From: Candidatus Methanomethylophilaceae archaeon
GTDB taxonomy: Archaea > Thermoplasmatota > Thermoplasmata > Methanomassiliicoccales > Methanomethylophilaceae
DNA: 5,032 bases
NCBI GenBank assembly: GCA_017455785.1
Contig: JAFSYZ010000301.1
Location: 1-5,032, forward strand
Direction: 5' to 3'
A program made the translations under genes and the position numbers. The notes under the pieces were generated by a model, which was not told the origin of the DNA, searched no databases, and worked only from the letters and a program-made list of their open reading frames with translations. Of this stretch, positions 4,687 through 5,032 are shown one piece after another (within the stretch, counting starts at the first letter, position 1; every line of letters begins with the position of its first letter).

Positions 4687-5032
4687 ATGGCACCACAACC
4701 ACGTAAGGTAGAATTGACTTATGGAGAATGTTTCAACGATCTAGGATCATTCTATGACACGCTTGTCTCGAAAATCTATCCACGCGCCGGCAAAATAGCA
4801 TGGATGGTCAATGGGGACAAGGTACACGTGACAGAGCCTGTGATGATGGCGATGATCGATTGGTACAGGTCCAATGGATATGAGAAGACGGTGACCAAGG
4901 ACATCTTGGAATCCAGCGGTCCTCTTGTGGATATGGGTGGAGATGGATATTCTGCTTTGGTGGAATATGGATACCTCGGACCCCTCAAGGACAAGCCGAA
5001 GAGATCGTTCAATAAGAAGAATGCTTACAGAC
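4687..5032 (+). CDS. Hypothetical protein, 3' end beyond the window
   Basis: The first 115 residues are visible and no stop is reached, so the gene continues past the right edge. It begins MAPQPRKVELTYGECFNDLG. A region around residues 53-97 (EPVMMAMIDWYRSNGYEKTV, then a helix with DILESSG, then SALVEYGYLGPL) has the rhythm of a winged-helix or other helix-turn-helix domain. A basic stretch KDKPKRSFNKKN follows (100-111). That reading is weak inference; no family is recognised. The start is ATG 4687, supported by the promoter at 4640 with leaderless spacing identical to the gene at 1355. If it does bind DNA, it would be a candidate regulator of the shared promoter family, itself controlled by one copy. 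Confidence 0.82.
   Translation, partial: MAPQPRKVELTYGECFNDLGSFYDTLVSKIYPRAGKIAWMVNGDKVHVTEPVMMAMIDWYRSNGYEKTVTKDILESSGPLVDMGGDGYSALVEYGYLGPLKDKPKRSFNKKNAYR

Noticed and set aside
1..5032. tRNA, rRNA, CRISPR array, insertion sequence, integrase
   Set aside because: I looked for cloverleaf arms, regularly spaced repeats, terminal inverted repeats and recombinase motifs and saw none. The mobile-element reading rests only on gene content and layout.

Overview
This 5 kb window looks archaeal. The plus-strand transcription units begin with a BRE-like/TATA promoter about 45 bp before the start codon, so transcripts should be leaderless or nearly so. Internal genes carry GGTGA or GAGGAG Shine-Dalgarno sites. 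Of the ten genes with a visible stop, nine use TGA, one uses TAA and none uses TAG. Avoidance of TAG, GC content near 50% and heavy use of AGG/AGA arginine codons would fit a pyrrolysine-decoding methanogen such as Methanomassiliicoccales. That placement is inference: no marker gene is present. Small, tightly packed, mostly unrecognisable genes with several basic tails suggest an integrated mobile element (provirus or plasmid-like island) rather than core chromosome.

Layout. 24-560 (+) encodes a coiled-coil protein with the GFRWSP...W module common in phage and plasmid proteins. Converging on it is a minus-strand pair (1231-562), an MntA-HepT (nucleotidyltransferase/HEPN) toxin-antitoxin module, more AT-rich than its surroundings. 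From 1355 to 3176 runs a four-gene plus-strand operon: a protein with a lysine-rich histone-H1-like tail, a small helical protein, a protein with no recognised domain, and a protein with several zinc-binding cysteine pairs. A 253-bp gap (3177-3429) holds a terminator hairpin and a separate long-range inverted repeat. Next come a single gene for a three-helix membrane protein with its own promoter and terminator (3430-3804), a two-gene operon (3862-4642), and a gene that runs off the right edge (4687-5032).

The most striking feature is regulatory. The four plus-strand promoters at 1308, 3384, 3807 and 4640 share an element well beyond a normal BRE/TATA (TGAGTnTTTTCCAACC, two bases, TTTTTATA). 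Its distance to the start codon is 46-47 bp in each case, and two copies share 28 identical consecutive bases. The toxin-antitoxin pair lacks this element. This suggests the element's own genes form one co-regulated set and the toxin-antitoxin module is separately controlled cargo. No complete, clearly new defence or enzymatic system can be demonstrated from the sequence alone.
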